This document shows, piece after piece, positions 51,606-62,274 of a DNA stretch of 64,000 nt. The translations under genes were made by a program, and so were the position numbers. The stretch is from Mixta mediterraneensis. Lineage in GTDB: Bacteria > Pseudomonadota > Gammaproteobacteria > Enterobacterales > Enterobacteriaceae. Each line of letters begins with the position of its first letter. Position 1 is the stretch's first letter. Location of the stretch: positions 62,001-126,000 of the forward strand of contig NZ_JACFXY010000004.1 of the NCBI RefSeq assembly GCF_014946725.1, read 5' to 3'. Under the pieces are notes generated by a model. The model ran no database searches, was not told where the DNA came from, and saw nothing but the letters and a program-made list of their open reading frames with translations.

Positions 51606-52717
51606 CACGTAACCGTCTGGCGGTTCTGCTCGCCGTGACTATCTTCGGCCTGACCTACGGACTCAGCTCGCCGCTGATAGCGTTGCGCCTCTCCGTCGCT
51701 GGTTATAGCGAGGCATTCATTGGTATCAATGCGGCGATGCACGCGTTGGGTGTGCTACTGATTGCGCCTGGGTTACCCGCGCTGTGCCGCCGTTTTTCAG
51801 CTACCGGCTTACTGATCACCTCGCTGATCGCTGCTGCGCTACTGTTAACTCTTTTTCCTTTTTTGCCGCTGTGGAGCAGTTTTGTGCTGCGTCTGCTGTT
51901 AGGAATGGCGACCGAAGTCATGCTGGTGGTCACCGAAACCTGGCTTAATCAGCAAAGTACCGAAAGCAACCGGGCCAAAATGCTGGCGACCTACACCGCC
52001 ATGCTGTCGTTCGGTTTTGCCCTTGGCCCGTTCATTCTCACCCTTCAGGGCAGTGGAACAGATGCATTTATCACCGCTGCCAGCTTAGCGGCGCTGGCGG
52101 CCTTAACGCTATTAGCCTCGCGTCATTTGCGGCTCAACGCCGAATCCAGCGTACCGCATAAACTTTCCCGCTGGCTGCGGTTGTTGCCGCTGGCGCTGGC
52201 GGCGACCTTGCTTAATGCCGCGCTGGAAGCGGCAGGTATGAATTTGCTGGCGATTTACGCGATGAATCTTGGCTGGCCCGAAGCGCAGGCAACTTCATTC
52301 ATTACCATTCTGATGGTTGGTGCGATTGTGCTGCAGTTACCGATTGGCTGGCTGGCCGATCGTCTCGATCGTCATCGTCTTATCATCTGGCTGGCCGCAC
52401 TCTCGACTCTTGGTGCGTTAGTCTGGCCGCTGGCGTTGCAGCATCTGTGGCTGGCGCGGCTATTGCTGTTTTGTTGGGGAGGCGTGTTTGTCGGAATCTA
52501 CACGGTCATCATCACCCTGACGGGTCAACATTTCCAGGGCGCGGAACTGGCCGGAGCTTATGCGGCATTGTCTGTGGCGTGGGGCGTTGGCGCTTTGCTG
52601 GGGCCGGCATTAGGCGGTGTGGCGATGTCACTGACCGTACACGGTTTGCCGTGGCTGGCCGCCATTTTATGTGCGCTTTTTACCGGTTTCGCGTTGATGC
52701 AGAGGCGCCGCAGTTAA
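51602..52717 (+). CDS. MFS transporter
   Basis: A 371-residue major facilitator protein with about twelve membrane segments, resembling the YcaD-type branch (LTYGLSSPLIALRLSVAGYSEAFIGINAAMHALG, LLGMATEVMLVVTETWLNQQS, PIGWLADRLDRHRLI). The substrate is unknown. It overlaps the preceding HdeD-like gene by four bases, so the two proteins are probably made together and may act together. Confidence 0.8.
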   Translation: MTRNRLAVLLAVTIFGLTYGLSSPLIALRLSVAGYSEAFIGINAAMHALGVLLIAPGLPALCRRFSATGLLITSLIAAALLLTLFPFLPLWSSFVLRLLLGMATEVMLVVTETWLNQQSTESNRAKMLATYTAMLSFGFALGPFILTLQGSGTDAFITAASLAALAALTLLASRHLRLNAESSVPHKLSRWLRLLPLALAATLLNAALEAAGMNLLAIYAMNLGWPEAQATSFITILMVGAIVLQLPIGWLADRLDRHRLIIWLAALSTLGALVWPLALQHLWLARLLLFCWGGVFVGIYTVIITLTGQHFQGAELAGAYAALSVAWGVGALLGPALGGVAMSLTVHGLPWLAAILCALFTGFALMQRRRS

Positions 52718-52748
52718 TTTATAGTGGCGGCTTTAAAAAGGAGAAAGC

Positions 52749-53198
52749 ATGGAAATTAACTGGCTGGATCTTCATCATCGTGACTTAAGCGTGCAACAGC
52801 TTTATGCCTTGCTGGCGTTGCGCTGTGAGGTATTTGTGGTGGAGCAGAATTGCCCCTATCAGGATGTCGATGGTCAGGATCTGCTGGCAGAAAACCGTCA
52901 TCTGCTGGGAATGCACGGCGACCAGCTGGTCGCTTACGCGCGCATTCTTTCTCCGATGGATGCAGCAAGCCCGGTAAAAATCGGTCGTGTCATCGTCTCC
53001 GATAAGGTGCGCGGCATAAGTCTGGGCAACCGCCTGATGGAGCAGGCGTTAACCTGCTGTCAGCAGCACTGGCCCGATCGCACCCTATTTCTTTCTGCTC
53101 AGGCGCATCTGCAAACATTCTATGGCCGACATGGTTTCACGGCGGTGAGCGCGGAATATCTTGAAGATGCTATTCCGCACGTTGATATGCAGAAATAA
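52749..53198 (+). CDS. elaA: ElaA, GNAT-family acetyltransferase
   Basis: A 149-residue acetyltransferase-fold protein. The acetyl-CoA site is seen in IGRVIVSDKVRGISLGNRLMEQAL, and the start INWLDLHHRDLSVQQLYALLALRCEVFVVEQNCPYQDVDGQD is typical of ElaA. The substrate is unknown. AAAAAGGAGAAAGC precedes the ATG. Confidence 0.92.
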   Translation: MEINWLDLHHRDLSVQQLYALLALRCEVFVVEQNCPYQDVDGQDLLAENRHLLGMHGDQLVAYARILSPMDAASPVKIGRVIVSDKVRGISLGNRLMEQALTCCQQHWPDRTLFLSAQAHLQTFYGRHGFTAVSAEYLEDAIPHVDMQK

Positions 53199-53223
53199 AA
53201 ACGGCGAGGAATTTTCCTCGCCG
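53195..53223 (-). terminator. Terminator of opgD
   Basis: The arms CGGCGAGGA (53202-53210) and TCCTCGCCG (53215-53223) surround ATTT. On the minus strand a TTTTTAT tract follows, so it ends opgD. It overlaps the elaA stop and may also slow elaA transcripts. Confidence 0.75.
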
Positions 53224-53228
53224 CCCGG

Positions 53229-54887
53229 TTAACCCGGCGTCATTTGCCGGTCATCAACGTATTTACGCTGGTCTGGTGGTGGTGGAAAATACTGATACAG
53301 CCAGGTTTCACTCAGCGTCTCATCTTTGGTACGCAGGAACAGGCGCATCTCTACCGGCTGGGTGGCGTCGCTGTCTGGATACCAGTCGAACAGAATGCGA
53401 TAACCGTCAATCGGCTCGACATAAAGAATTTCAACCTGCTTAAACGTACCGGAAGACACGGTAATTACGGGTTCAATCCCTTTCGGCGCTGCGGCTTTAA
53501 GATCGCCACCGATGAAGTCGATAGCAAAACGGCGGCACCACGTATCCGGGAAGTGTTCGCCAGGTGCCCAGCCTTCAGGGAAGCCACCAATACCGGTGCG
53601 GGTGGCATCAACGCGCGCCAACGCGCTACGAACGGGCGGTAAGCCGCTCCAGTAGAGTTTGTAGGAGAAACTTAATTCGCTACCGGCTTTAACCGGCTCC
53701 GCGGGTTGCCAGAAGCAAACCACGTTATCTAACGTTTCCCCGGTAGTGGGGATCTCCATCAAATTGATAGCACCTTTACCCCATTTTCCGACTGGTTCAA
53801 CCCATAAGCTTGGACGTTTGTCGTACCAGCCAATAACGTCCTGATAATCCTTGAAATCATGATTAAGCTGCAGCAGACCAAACCCGCGGGGGTTCTCGTC
53901 CCCGTAGGCGTTGAACTGCAAACGCTGCGGATTATTCAATGGGCGAGCGATCCATTCGCCTTTGCCGGTCCACATCGCCAGTCGATCGGAGTCGTGGATC
54001 TGTGGATGATAGGTGTTGCACATCCGCCGTTCGTTGGTGCCACAGCTGAACATACTGGTCATGGGCGAGATGCCAAGCTGACGAATGGCTTTGCGGGCAT
54101 ACAAGTGGTTTTCCACTTCCATTACCACGCGTTTATCTTCGCAATGAATGATGAACTTGTACGCGCCGGTCAGGCTGGCGCCGTCCAGCAGTGCATAACA
54201 GGTAAAAGTGGTGTCATCCGCTGCCGGGGTTTCGAACCAAAAAGCGGTAAAGTCAGGAAACTCTTCCTGGCCATTGCTGAAAGTATTCACAGCCACGCCG
54301 CGCGCCGACAAACCGTACTGGAAAGTATCATCAACGGCACGGAAATAGCTGGCGCCTAAGAATGAGACGATGTCGCGGCGGGCCAGCTCAGGCTTTTTGA
54401 AGGCACGGAAGCCGGCGAAGCCAAGATCAGTTTTGCCTTCCAGCTGTTTAGTATCAACTTTGGCGCTGTTGTAGTTAAACAGCTCGGGACGAAAGTGGAT
54501 TTCACGCGCTTCGCGACTGTCACTATCAACCGAGAACATACGGATGCGACGCTTAAAGCCCATGCCAACGTGAAAGAACTGCACGTCAAGCTCGCGGTTG
54601 GGAATATTATTCCATAAAGAGTGATTTGCATCGTACTGAATGTCGTTGTACGCCTGCGGCGTTAAAGTAGCCAGCGTTTCTGGAAGCGCACCCGGTGCGC
54701 CGCCCCAGGGTTGTTTTGCCAGATTAGCCGCTTTTTTCTTCAATACGTCAAAATCGAAGCGTACTGCGGTTCCGTCAGCAATGCCATCTTCTGCCCAGGC
54801 GGATTGTGCAAACAGCGTTGACAGGCCGGTCATGCCGCTGACAGCGGAAAAGGCCATTGACGCTTTCATAAACATTCTTCGATTCAT
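53229..54887 (-). CDS. opgD: Glucans biosynthesis protein D
   Basis: A periplasmic protein that shapes osmoregulated periplasmic glucans (backbone structure). It has 552 residues, with a twin-arginine signal ([16 protein letters not shown], ending near AQSAWAED) so it is exported folded. The OpgG/OpgD core follows: [95 protein letters not shown]. In E. coli opgD is elsewhere; here it sits between elaA and elaB. Recent work treats OpgD as a beta-1,2-glucanase. Confidence 0.94.
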   Translation of the reverse strand: MNRRMFMKASMAFSAVSGMTGLSTLFAQSAWAEDGIADGTAVRFDFDVLKKKAANLAKQPWGGAPGALPETLATLTPQAYNDIQYDANHSLWNNIPNRELDVQFFHVGMGFKRRIRMFSVDSDSREAREIHFRPELFNYNSAKVDTKQLEGKTDLGFAGFRAFKKPELARRDIVSFLGASYFRAVDDTFQYGLSARGVAVNTFSNGQEEFPDFTAFWFETPAADDTTFTCYALLDGASLTGAYKFIIHCEDKRVVMEVENHLYARKAIRQLGISPMTSMFSCGTNERRMCNTYHPQIHDSDRLAMWTGKGEWIARPLNNPQRLQFNAYGDENPRGFGLLQLNHDFKDYQDVIGWYDKRPSLWVEPVGKWGKGAINLMEIPTTGETLDNVVCFWQPAEPVKAGSELSFSYKLYWSGLPPVRSALARVDATRTGIGGFPEGWAPGEHFPDTWCRRFAIDFIGGDLKAAAPKGIEPVITVSSGTFKQVEILYVEPIDGYRILFDWYPDSDATQPVEMRLFLRTKDETLSETWLYQYFPPPPDQRKYVDDRQMTPG

Positions 54888-55222
54888 GCCAGAGATCTTT
54901 CCTTAGCTGTTCGAGTTTGTCGTGACTGTCGTGCGTAATGCACTTACATGGCCTGATAATCGCAGGCAACAGGTGGATACGACAGCCGGGTTATTGAAAA
55001 ATTCAGTCTGAACAAAATTTATCAGATTAATCAAAGAAGCGAAGGGAAATTGTCGCTTGCAGTGTCTGGCTCAGGTTCTTTGTACAAGTCTCAAGCGTAG
55101 CGTGAAAAGGAAAAACACGTTAACGGATGTAAACTCGGGTGATTCCTGGCAAGGGAAAGCGGCAGGGCGAAAATTAGTGGCTATAGTTAATGGACCGCTT
55201 CGCAATGTACACGGAGAAAATA
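54888..55222. other. Divergent intergenic region opgD/elaB
   Basis: 335 bases without a supported gene. A CTATAGTTAA element at 55181-55190 looks like a sigma-S-type -10 region about 33 bases before the elaB ATG; E. coli elaB is RpoS-dependent. The opgD promoter must lie in the left part but I could not define it. Confidence 0.4.
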
Positions 55223-55534
55223 ATGGTGAAACAGACTGAACCGTTTGAGACTGGCCTGGATGATGATTTAACGCTGCTGACTGAAACGCTGGAAGAAGTG
55301 TTGAAGTCGTCGGGCGATCCGACAGACCAGAAATACATTGAGCTCAAAACTAAAGCGGAGCAGGCGCTGCACGATGTGAAATCACGTGTCAGCCAGGCGT
55401 CCGACAGTTATTACTATCGCGCCAAACAAGCTGCTTATCGCGCTGATTATTATGTGCATGAAAAACCCTGGCAGGGCATCGGCATCGGTGCGACCGCCGG
55501 GCTGATAATGGGACTGCTGCTGGCGCGTCGTTAA
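55223..55534 (+). CDS. elaB: ElaB, ribosome-associated tail-anchored stress protein
   Basis: A 103-residue DUF883 protein, relative of YqjD. A soluble helical part (DDDLTLLTETLEEVLKSSGDPTDQKYIELK, then SQASDSYYYRAKQAAYRADYYVHEKPW) is followed by one C-terminal membrane helix with a glycine-zipper pattern (GIGIGATAGLIMGLLLARR). In E. coli ElaB is RpoS-regulated and anchors ribosomes at the membrane. I chose the ATG at 55223, seven bases after GGAG; the frame is open to 55190. Confidence 0.92.
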   Translation: MVKQTEPFETGLDDDLTLLTETLEEVLKSSGDPTDQKYIELKTKAEQALHDVKSRVSQASDSYYYRAKQAAYRADYYVHEKPWQGIGIGATAGLIMGLLLARR

Positions 55535-55551
55535 GCCGTATCAGCAGTCAT

Positions 55552-55580
55552 AAAACGGCGGGTTTCTCCCCGCCGTTTTT
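55552..55580. terminator. Bidirectional terminator between elaB and katA
   Basis: The arms AAAACGGCGGG (55552-55562) and CCCGCCGTTTT (55569-55579) give T runs on both strands, serving both convergent genes. Confidence 0.85.
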
Positions 55581-55585
55581 GTTGG

Positions 55586-57022
55586 CTATTTTTCTTCGGG
55601 CAGCGCGCGTTCGACGCCAGCACCATACACTTCATCCACCTGATAAAATAAGGCAATCTGACGCTGCTGGATAAATTCTGGCACCTGTGCCAGTTCTCCG
55701 GCGATACGCTTAAACATACGCTGACGTTCTTCATCACCAATCAGCGCAAACAGCGCACGAGGCTGGCTAAAGTAATCTTCATCTTCCCGATGATTCCAGT
55801 GATCGGCGGCGCCTTCCAGCGAGAGCGGGGGTTCGCTGAAATCTGGCTGCTCCTGGAATACGCCAAAGCTGTTCGGTTCATACGTTGGGCCATTGCCGCT
55901 ATTGCCATCAATACGCATCGCCCCATCGCGATGATAATTATGGAACGGGCATTTTGGCGCATTAACCGGGATTTGATGATGATTTACGCCCAGACGATAG
56001 CGGTGCGCATCGCCATACGAGAACAGCCGACCTTGCAGCATACGATCCGGCGAGAAGCCAATGCCCGGTACGATATTGGCAGGACTCATCGCCACCTGTT
56101 CCACTTCAGCAAAATAGTTATCCGGGTTGCGGTTCAACTCAAATTCACCCACTTCAATCAGCGGATAATCGGCATGCGGCCAGATTTTGGTCAAATCAAA
56201 GGGGTTATAGGGCGTCTGGGAGGCTTCCTGCTCCGGCATCACCTGTACATAAAATTTCCAGCGCGGGAAATCACCTTTTTCGATCGATTCAAACAGATCG
56301 CGTTGCGAACTTTCACGATCCTGACCGATTAAGGTTGCCGCCTCCTCGTCCATCAGATTTTCGATGCCTTGCTGGCAGCGCATATGGAACTTAACCCAGA
56401 AGCGTTCCTGTTGATCATTGATAAAGCTGTAAGTATGGCTGCCAAAACCATGAATATGGCGATAAGAGCGGGGCAGTCCACGGTCGCTAAAATCGATGGT
56501 GAGCTGATGCAATGCTTCCGGCAGATGCGAGAAGAAGTCCCATTTGTAGGTTGGATTGCGCAGATTAGTGCGCGGATCGCGTTTTACGACATGGTTAAGA
56601 TCGGGGAATTTCAGCGGATCGCGCAGATAGAATACTGGCGTATTGTTGCCAACCAGATCCCAGTTGCCTTCTTCGGAGTAAAACTTGATGGCGAAACCAC
56701 GAATATCCCGTTCGGCGTCGGCTCCCCCGCGTTCACCCGCTACGGTTGAGAAGCGCAAGAAAAGATCAGTTTTCTTGCCCACCTCAGAGAAAATATTGGC
56801 CCGGCTAAAACGTGTAATATCCTGGGTAACAGTAAAGGTGCCATACGCCGCAGTCCCTTTCGCATGCATGCGACGTTCAGGGATAACTTCACGGTCGAAG
56901 TGGGCCAGCTTTTCAAGGAACCACACATCTTGCAGCAGCATCGGGCCACGTCGGCCTGCGGTCATACTGTTATTGTTATGCGCAACCGGTGCGCCCGAAG
57001 CGGTAGTAAGCCCTTTTTTCAT
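55586..57022 (-). CDS. katA: Monofunctional heme catalase KatA
   Basis: Breaks hydrogen peroxide into water and oxygen. It is a small-subunit catalase of 478 residues from the ATG at 57022 ([19 protein letters not shown]); the adjacent upstream GTG would add one residue. The distal His is in [12 protein letters not shown] (His53), the distal Asn in [14 protein letters not shown], and the proximal heme-binding Tyr in [15 protein letters not shown]. coli has no close equivalent here (it uses KatG and KatE). It lacks the extra C-terminal domain of KatE-type enzymes. It lies between elaB and yfaY. Confidence 0.94.
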   Translation of the reverse strand: MKKGLTTASGAPVAHNNNSMTAGRRGPMLLQDVWFLEKLAHFDREVIPERRMHAKGTAAYGTFTVTQDITRFSRANIFSEVGKKTDLFLRFSTVAGERGGADAERDIRGFAIKFYSEEGNWDLVGNNTPVFYLRDPLKFPDLNHVVKRDPRTNLRNPTYKWDFFSHLPEALHQLTIDFSDRGLPRSYRHIHGFGSHTYSFINDQQERFWVKFHMRCQQGIENLMDEEAATLIGQDRESSQRDLFESIEKGDFPRWKFYVQVMPEQEASQTPYNPFDLTKIWPHADYPLIEVGEFELNRNPDNYFAEVEQVAMSPANIVPGIGFSPDRMLQGRLFSYGDAHRYRLGVNHHQIPVNAPKCPFHNYHRDGAMRIDGNSGNGPTYEPNSFGVFQEQPDFSEPPLSLEGAADHWNHREDEDYFSQPRALFALIGDEERQRMFKRIAGELAQVPEFIQQRQIALFYQVDEVYGAGVERALPEEK

Positions 57023-57237
57023 CACTATTTTTCCCTCTTATGATAAGAATTGCCGTCTGATTATCTTTTAACGATTGGGTAAACCTTTTGTACGCCCATT
57101 TTGTTTTTTTGCGCTTCGTTCGGCAATCTGGCAAAAACTATTGCTGCTATTTGGTAAAACCGTTAATCGCACAGGATTGATTGTGTTTAGTCGGCGGGCT
57201 TCCTACAGTAGAGCAACCGGCAAAAGGAGAACTGAAC

Positions 57238-58434
57238 GTGATGAGAGTAGAAATGTTATCAACCGGTGATGAAGTGCTGCACGGCCAAATCGTCGATACC
57301 AACGCAGCCTGGCTGGCTGATGTCCTGTTCCAGCAGGGCTTACCGATGACATCTCGCAGCACGGTGGGCGACGCGATGACGTCACTGGTGGATACGCTAC
57401 TGGCGCGCAGTCACGAAGCCGATGTTTTGATCGTCAACGGCGGGCTTGGCCCCACCAGCGATGATCTCAGCGCGCAGGCGGCCGCAAAGGCCTGCGGCAT
57501 CGGGCTGGTGATGCAGCAGGCGTGGCTGGAAAAAATAGAGACCTGGTTTGCCAGTCGCGGCCGTACCATGGCGCCCAGCAATCGCAAGCAGGCTGAAATT
57601 CCAGCCAATGCTGAGATGCTGGATAATCCGGTCGGCACCGCCTGTGGCTTTGCGCTGCAACTCAATCGCTGCTGGATGTTCTTTACCCCTGGCGTGCCAT
57701 CCGAATTTAAAATCATGGTTGAGCAGCAAATCATCCCGCGATTAAAAAGTAAATTTGCGCTGCCGGCACCACCGCTTTGTTTACGTCTGACCACCTTTGG
57801 TCGGGGTGAAAGCGATTTAGCGGCAGAGCTGGAACCGCTTGTGCTGCCAGAAGGTGTCGTGATGGGGTATCGCACCTCTATGCCAGTCATTGAAATCAAA
57901 CTTACCGGTCCAGCCAGTCAGCAAGTGGCGATGGAGCAGATATGGCAGCAAATCCGCCTGCAACTGGCGGAGTGCACTATTTTTGAAGGGACGGAAGGAT
58001 TACCAGCGCTGTTGGCACGTGAATTAACAGCGCGTGAGTTTTATCTGACGATCAGCGAACAATTCACGGCTGGTCTGCTGAACTGGCAGTTAGCCGCCGC
58101 AGGCGTGCCGTTGAGCGCCGCAGAAATATTGCCGCACCAGGATGAGACGCTGGAAGCTTTGGTGGCACGGACTAAAGCGCTGGCAACGCGCCAGCATACG
58201 CAGCTGGCGTTATCAGTCGGTGCATTAAAGCAAGACGAAGTATCGGTAGCGCTGCATACGCCAGAGGCGACGTGGGGACAACGGGTGAAGTTCACGCATG
58301 GTCGGCATAATCAGGAGACACGGCAGAAAGTGGTGGCGATGATGGCGATGAATATGTTGCGTCGCTGGCTATACGGCAGTGAAGTCAGCACGGGTCATGG
58401 CTGGATTGATGTGCTCGAAACGGTAAAAAATTAA
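57238..58434 (+). CDS. yfaY: YfaY, CinA-like protein
   Basis: A 398-residue CinA-family protein. The N-terminal COG1058 domain has MLSTGDEVLHGQIVDTNAAWLA and IVNGGLGPTSDDLSAQAAA, with APSNRKQAEIP and GTACGF. The C-terminal CinA domain (about 260-398) is diverged; the E. coli homologue lacks the nicotinamide-nucleotide amidase activity of PncC. I chose the GTG at 57238 (MMRVEMLSTG, as E. coli MLKVEML), eight bases after AAGGAG; the frame is open to 57181. The exact role is not settled. Confidence 0.88.
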   Translation: MMRVEMLSTGDEVLHGQIVDTNAAWLADVLFQQGLPMTSRSTVGDAMTSLVDTLLARSHEADVLIVNGGLGPTSDDLSAQAAAKACGIGLVMQQAWLEKIETWFASRGRTMAPSNRKQAEIPANAEMLDNPVGTACGFALQLNRCWMFFTPGVPSEFKIMVEQQIIPRLKSKFALPAPPLCLRLTTFGRGESDLAAELEPLVLPEGVVMGYRTSMPVIEIKLTGPASQQVAMEQIWQQIRLQLAECTIFEGTEGLPALLARELTAREFYLTISEQFTAGLLNWQLAAAGVPLSAAEILPHQDETLEALVARTKALATRQHTQLALSVGALKQDEVSVALHTPEATWGQRVKFTHGRHNQETRQKVVAMMAMNMLRRWLYGSEVSTGHGWIDVLETVKN

Positions 58435-58466
58435 AGCAAAATGGGCGCCCCAGGCGCCCATGTCAA

Positions 58467-58727
58467 TTACAGCTCAATTTCGATCTCACCCTTTGCCTTG
58501 CAGCAACAGGGAAGAATTTCGTCCTGTTCCACAAATGCCAGCGGCGTCTCTGCGTAGTGCACTTCCCCTTTCAGCAAGCGCGTACGGCAGGAGCCACAAT
58601 AGCCTTCACGACACTGAAACTCTATGCAGATGTTTTGCTTTTCCAGCATCGTCAGCAGGTTAGGGTGATCTTCTGAACACTCCAGCCGGGTGCCGGAAGT
58701 GCGCAGGATAACAACAGAACGGCTCAT
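58467..58727 (-). CDS. yfaE: YfaE, 2Fe-2S ferredoxin for NrdB maintenance
   Basis: An 86-residue plant-type ferredoxin with the [2Fe-2S] ligands in CREGYCGSCRTRLLKG and a later Cys in the CCCKAKGE run. In E. coli YfaE reduces the NrdB di-iron site to rebuild the tyrosyl radical. It starts two bases after nrdB and so is its operon partner. Confidence 0.95.
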   Translation of the reverse strand: MSRSVVILRTSGTRLECSEDHPNLLTMLEKQNICIEFQCREGYCGSCRTRLLKGEVHYAETPLAFVEQDEILPCCCKAKGEIEIEL

Positions 58728-58729
58728 GC

Positions 58730-59860
58730 TTACAGCTGGAAGTCGTTAAAATCGTCTTCGCCCACTTCAGAGTCGATTTGACCCACCAGGTACGAACTCA
58801 CTTCCACTTCCTGCGGCGCAACCTGAACGTTATCAGACACCAGCCAGGAGTTAATCCACGGGATTGGGTTAGAACGCGTCTGGAATGGCAGGTCGAGACC
58901 CACCGCCTGCATACGGATGTTAGTGATATATTCGATGTACTGACACAGAATATCTTTGTTCAGGCCGATCATCGAACCGCCACTGAACAGATATTCTGCC
59001 CACTCTTTTTCTTGCAGCGCCGCTTTCTTAAACAGTTCGAAACATTCATCACGACATTCCGCCGCAATCTCTTTCATTTCCGGGTCGTCTTCACCCGTGC
59101 GCAGCAGGTTCAACATATGCTGAGTGCCGGTCAGGTGTAGTGCTTCATCGCGTGCAATCAGGCGAATAATTTTTGCGTTACCTTCCATCAGTTCGCGCTC
59201 AGCGAACGCGAATGAACAGGCAAAGCTGACGTAAAAACGAATGGCTTCGAGTGCATTCACGCTCATCAGGCAGATATAGAGCTGTTTTTTCAGCGCCCGC
59301 ATGCTAACCGTAACCGTTTTGCCGTTTACCTGATGCGAGCCTTCACCCAACAGATGCCAGTAGTTAGTCATTTCGATCAGATCATCGTAGTACTGCGAGA
59401 TGTCCTGCGCGCGTGCAAGGATCTGCTCGTTCGTGACGATGTCATCAAAAACCACCGCCGGATCGTTGACGATGTTACGAATGATATGGGTGTAAGAGCG
59501 AGAATGAATGGTTTCGGAGAAGGCCCAGGTTTCAATCCAGGTTTCCAGTTCCGGGATAGAAATCAGCGGCAGCAGCGCGACGTTCGGGCTGCGGCCCTGA
59601 ATCGAGTCCAGCAGCGTCTGATACTTCAGGTTACTAATAAAAATGTGTTTTTCATGCTCCGGCAGCGCCTGATAATCGATGCGGTCGCGGGAAACATCAA
59701 CCTCTTCCGGGCGCCAGAAGAAGGAGAGCTGTTTCTCAATCAGTTTTTCAAAGATGTCATATTTTTGCTGGTCAAAGCGCGCCACATTAACCGGCTGACC
59801 GAAAAACATCGGCTCTTTCAGTTGATCATTTTTGTTTTGTGAAAAAGTGGAGTAAGCCAT
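58730..59860 (-). CDS. nrdB: Ribonucleoside-diphosphate reductase subunit beta (class Ia)
   Basis: The radical-carrying subunit of aerobic ribonucleotide reductase. Di-iron ligands lie in [18 protein letters not shown] and [29 protein letters not shown] chose the ATG at 59860 ([20 protein letters not shown]), giving 376 residues as in E. coli; the frame is open to 59893. The C-terminus DDFNDFQL is the NrdA-docking tail. It is 77 bases downstream of nrdA with a hairpin between. Confidence 0.97.
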   Translation of the reverse strand: MAYSTFSQNKNDQLKEPMFFGQPVNVARFDQQKYDIFEKLIEKQLSFFWRPEEVDVSRDRIDYQALPEHEKHIFISNLKYQTLLDSIQGRSPNVALLPLISIPELETWIETWAFSETIHSRSYTHIIRNIVNDPAVVFDDIVTNEQILARAQDISQYYDDLIEMTNYWHLLGEGSHQVNGKTVTVSMRALKKQLYICLMSVNALEAIRFYVSFACSFAFAERELMEGNAKIIRLIARDEALHLTGTQHMLNLLRTGEDDPEMKEIAAECRDECFELFKKAALQEKEWAEYLFSGGSMIGLNKDILCQYIEYITNIRMQAVGLDLPFQTRSNPIPWINSWLVSDNVQVAPQEVEVSSYLVGQIDSEVGEDDFNDFQL

Positions 59861-59912
59861 AAAAAACTGTCCAAAATTGAACGGGACGCACAAAGGCCCC
59901 GTGAAATGACTA

Positions 59913-59932
59913 AGGCGGGAGAGCTCCCGCCT
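59913..59932 (-). other. Hairpin between nrdA and nrdB
   Basis: The arms AGGCGGGAG (59913-59921) and CTCCCGCCT (59924-59932) are nearly contiguous. No T run follows on the minus strand. It probably tunes mRNA stability or the NrdA:NrdB ratio. Confidence 0.5.
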
Positions 59933-59937
59933 GACCG

Positions 59938-62223
59938 TTAGATTTTACATGCGCCGCTTTCGCAGCCGTCATCCTGGATTGAAGGTGCCAGATCGTCCTG
60001 CGCATCTTCTGCACCGTCACGGGTGTTTTGGTAATAAAGCGTTTTTACACCGAACTTATATGCCGTCAGCAAATCCTTCAGCAGCTGCTTCATTGGCACT
60101 TTACCGTTTGCAAAGCGTGACGGGTCATAGTTGGTGTTTGACGAAATCGCCTGGTCGATAAACTTCTGCATCACGCCAACCAGTTGCAGATACCCGTCGT
60201 TGTTTGGCATTTCCCACAGCAGCTCATACTGATCTTTCAGACGCTCGTACTCTGGCACTACCTGACGCAGAATGCCGTCTTTGGACGCTTTAATACTGAT
60301 GTGACCGCGTGGCGGCTCGATACCGTTAGTGGCGTTGGAGATCTGCGAAGAGGTTTCAGACGGCATCAACGCGGACAGCGTAGAGTTACGCAGGCCGTGG
60401 GTTTTAATCTGCTCACGCAGGCCATCCCAGTCCAGATGCAGCGGCTCGCTACAGATGGCGTCGAGATCTTTCTTGTAAGTATCAACGGGCATAATGCCTT
60501 GCGCATAAGTGGTTTCGTTAAACCACGGGCACGCGCCTTGCTCTTTCGCCAGCTCGCTGGAAGCTTTCAACAGATAGTACTGAATCGCTTCGAACGTTTT
60601 GTGTGTCAGACCATTGGCGCTGCCGTCAGAGTAACGCACGCCATGCTTCGCCAGGTAGTAAGCGTAGTTAATGACGCCGATACCCAGCGTGCGACGCCCC
60701 ATCGCGCCACGCTGTGCGGCGGGGATGGGATAATCCTGATAGTCGAGCAGGGCATCAAGCGCACGCACCGCCAGCGTTGCCAGCTCTTCTAAATCGTCGA
60801 GGCTTTCAATAGCACCAAGGTTAAACGCCGATAGCGTACACAGCGCAATTTCACCGTTTTCGTCGTTAACATCATCCAGCGGCTTGGTTGGCAACGCGAT
60901 CTCCAGGCACAGGTTAGACTGGCGAACCGGCGCGATGCTGGCATCAAACGGGCTGTGAGTATTGCAGTGATCGACGTTTTGAATATAGATACGGCCCGTT
61001 GAGGCACGTTCCTGCATCATCAATGAGAACAGATCGACCGCTTTCACGCGCTGCTTGCGGATGCTGTCATCTTTTTCGTATTTGGTGTACAGGCGTTCAA
61101 ATTCATCCTGATCGGCGAAGAACGCATCGTACAGGCCCGGCACATCGGAGGGGCTAAACAGAGTGATCTCTTCGCCTTTTAGCAGACGTTGATACATCAG
61201 TTTATTGAGCTGCACACCGTAATCCATGTGACGCACGCGGTTGCCTTCTACGCCGCGGTTGTTTTTCAACACCAGCAGACTTTCGACTTCCAGATGCCAC
61301 ATGGGGTAGAACAGCGTGGCTGCACCACCGCGCACGCCGCCCTGCGAACAGGATTTCACCGCCGTCTGAAAATGCTTATAGAACGGAATACAACCGGTGT
61401 GGAAAGCTTCGCCGCCACGAATTGGGCTGCCCAGAGCGCGGATACGACCGGCGTTGATGCCGATACCTGCACGCTGAGAAACGTATTTCACGATTGCGCT
61501 GGAGGTGGCATTAATGGAGTCGAGACTATCGCCACATTCGATCAAGACGCACGAGCTGAACTGGCGCGTTGGGGTACGCACGCCAGACATGATAGGCGTC
61601 GGCAGCGAGATTTTAAACGTTGAGATCGCATCATAGAAGCGCCTGATGTAATCCATACGCGTATCGCGCGGATAACCTGAGAACAGGCAAGCGGCGACCA
61701 GAACATACAGGAACTGCGCGCTCTCATAAATCTCACCCGAGACGCGGTTCTGTACCAGATATTTGCCTTCCAGCTGCTTAACCGCAGCGTAAGAGAAGTT
61801 CATATCGCGCCAGTGGTCGATAAACGCGTCCATCTGTTCGAATTCTTCAACGCTGTAGTCTTCCAGCAGATGGCGATCGTATTTACCCTTATCCACCATT
61901 TTCACAACCTGATCGTACAGCTTCGGCGGTTCAAACTGGCCGTATGCTTTTTTACGCAGATGGAAAATCGCTAAACGTGCAGCGAGGTACTGATAATCGG
62001 GGGCATCGCGAGAGATGAGGTCTGCAGCGGCCTTGATGATAGTCTCATGGATGTCAGATGTTCTGATGCCATCATAAAACTGAATATGGGAGCGCAGTTC
62101 AACCTGTGACACGGAGACGTTGTTTAGCCCTTCGGCTGCCCAGTCCAGTACACGGTGAATTTTGTCGAGATCAATGCGCTCCTGGCGGCCATCGCGTTTA
62201 GTAACGAGCAGACTTTGGTTCAT
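59938..62223 (-). CDS. nrdA: Ribonucleoside-diphosphate reductase subunit alpha (class Ia)
   Basis: The catalytic subunit that makes deoxyribonucleotides, 761 residues as in E. coli. The N-terminal ATP-cone ([25 protein letters not shown]) senses ATP/dATP. Catalytic residues are in the [10 protein letters not shown] region and [15 protein letters not shown]; the redox-active C-terminal cysteines are in [10 protein letters not shown]. It is first in nrdA-nrdB-yfaE, with DnaA and NrdR-type sites upstream. Confidence 0.98.
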   Translation of the reverse strand: MNQSLLVTKRDGRQERIDLDKIHRVLDWAAEGLNNVSVSQVELRSHIQFYDGIRTSDIHETIIKAAADLISRDAPDYQYLAARLAIFHLRKKAYGQFEPPKLYDQVVKMVDKGKYDRHLLEDYSVEEFEQMDAFIDHWRDMNFSYAAVKQLEGKYLVQNRVSGEIYESAQFLYVLVAACLFSGYPRDTRMDYIRRFYDAISTFKISLPTPIMSGVRTPTRQFSSCVLIECGDSLDSINATSSAIVKYVSQRAGIGINAGRIRALGSPIRGGEAFHTGCIPFYKHFQTAVKSCSQGGVRGGAATLFYPMWHLEVESLLVLKNNRGVEGNRVRHMDYGVQLNKLMYQRLLKGEEITLFSPSDVPGLYDAFFADQDEFERLYTKYEKDDSIRKQRVKAVDLFSLMMQERASTGRIYIQNVDHCNTHSPFDASIAPVRQSNLCLEIALPTKPLDDVNDENGEIALCTLSAFNLGAIESLDDLEELATLAVRALDALLDYQDYPIPAAQRGAMGRRTLGIGVINYAYYLAKHGVRYSDGSANGLTHKTFEAIQYYLLKASSELAKEQGACPWFNETTYAQGIMPVDTYKKDLDAICSEPLHLDWDGLREQIKTHGLRNSTLSALMPSETSSQISNATNGIEPPRGHISIKASKDGILRQVVPEYERLKDQYELLWEMPNNDGYLQLVGVMQKFIDQAISSNTNYDPSRFANGKVPMKQLLKDLLTAYKFGVKTLYYQNTRDGAEDAQDDLAPSIQDDGCESGACKI

Positions 62224-62274
62224 GTCGCGTTTTTACCTTTGCGTGAGTATCCAAAAATTAAAAGAAATCCCGGC

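Noticed and set aside
55586-57022. katA as a recent horizontal acquisition
   Set aside because: No flanking repeats, integrase or clear shift in base composition or codon choice compared with its neighbours; only the position differs from E. coli.
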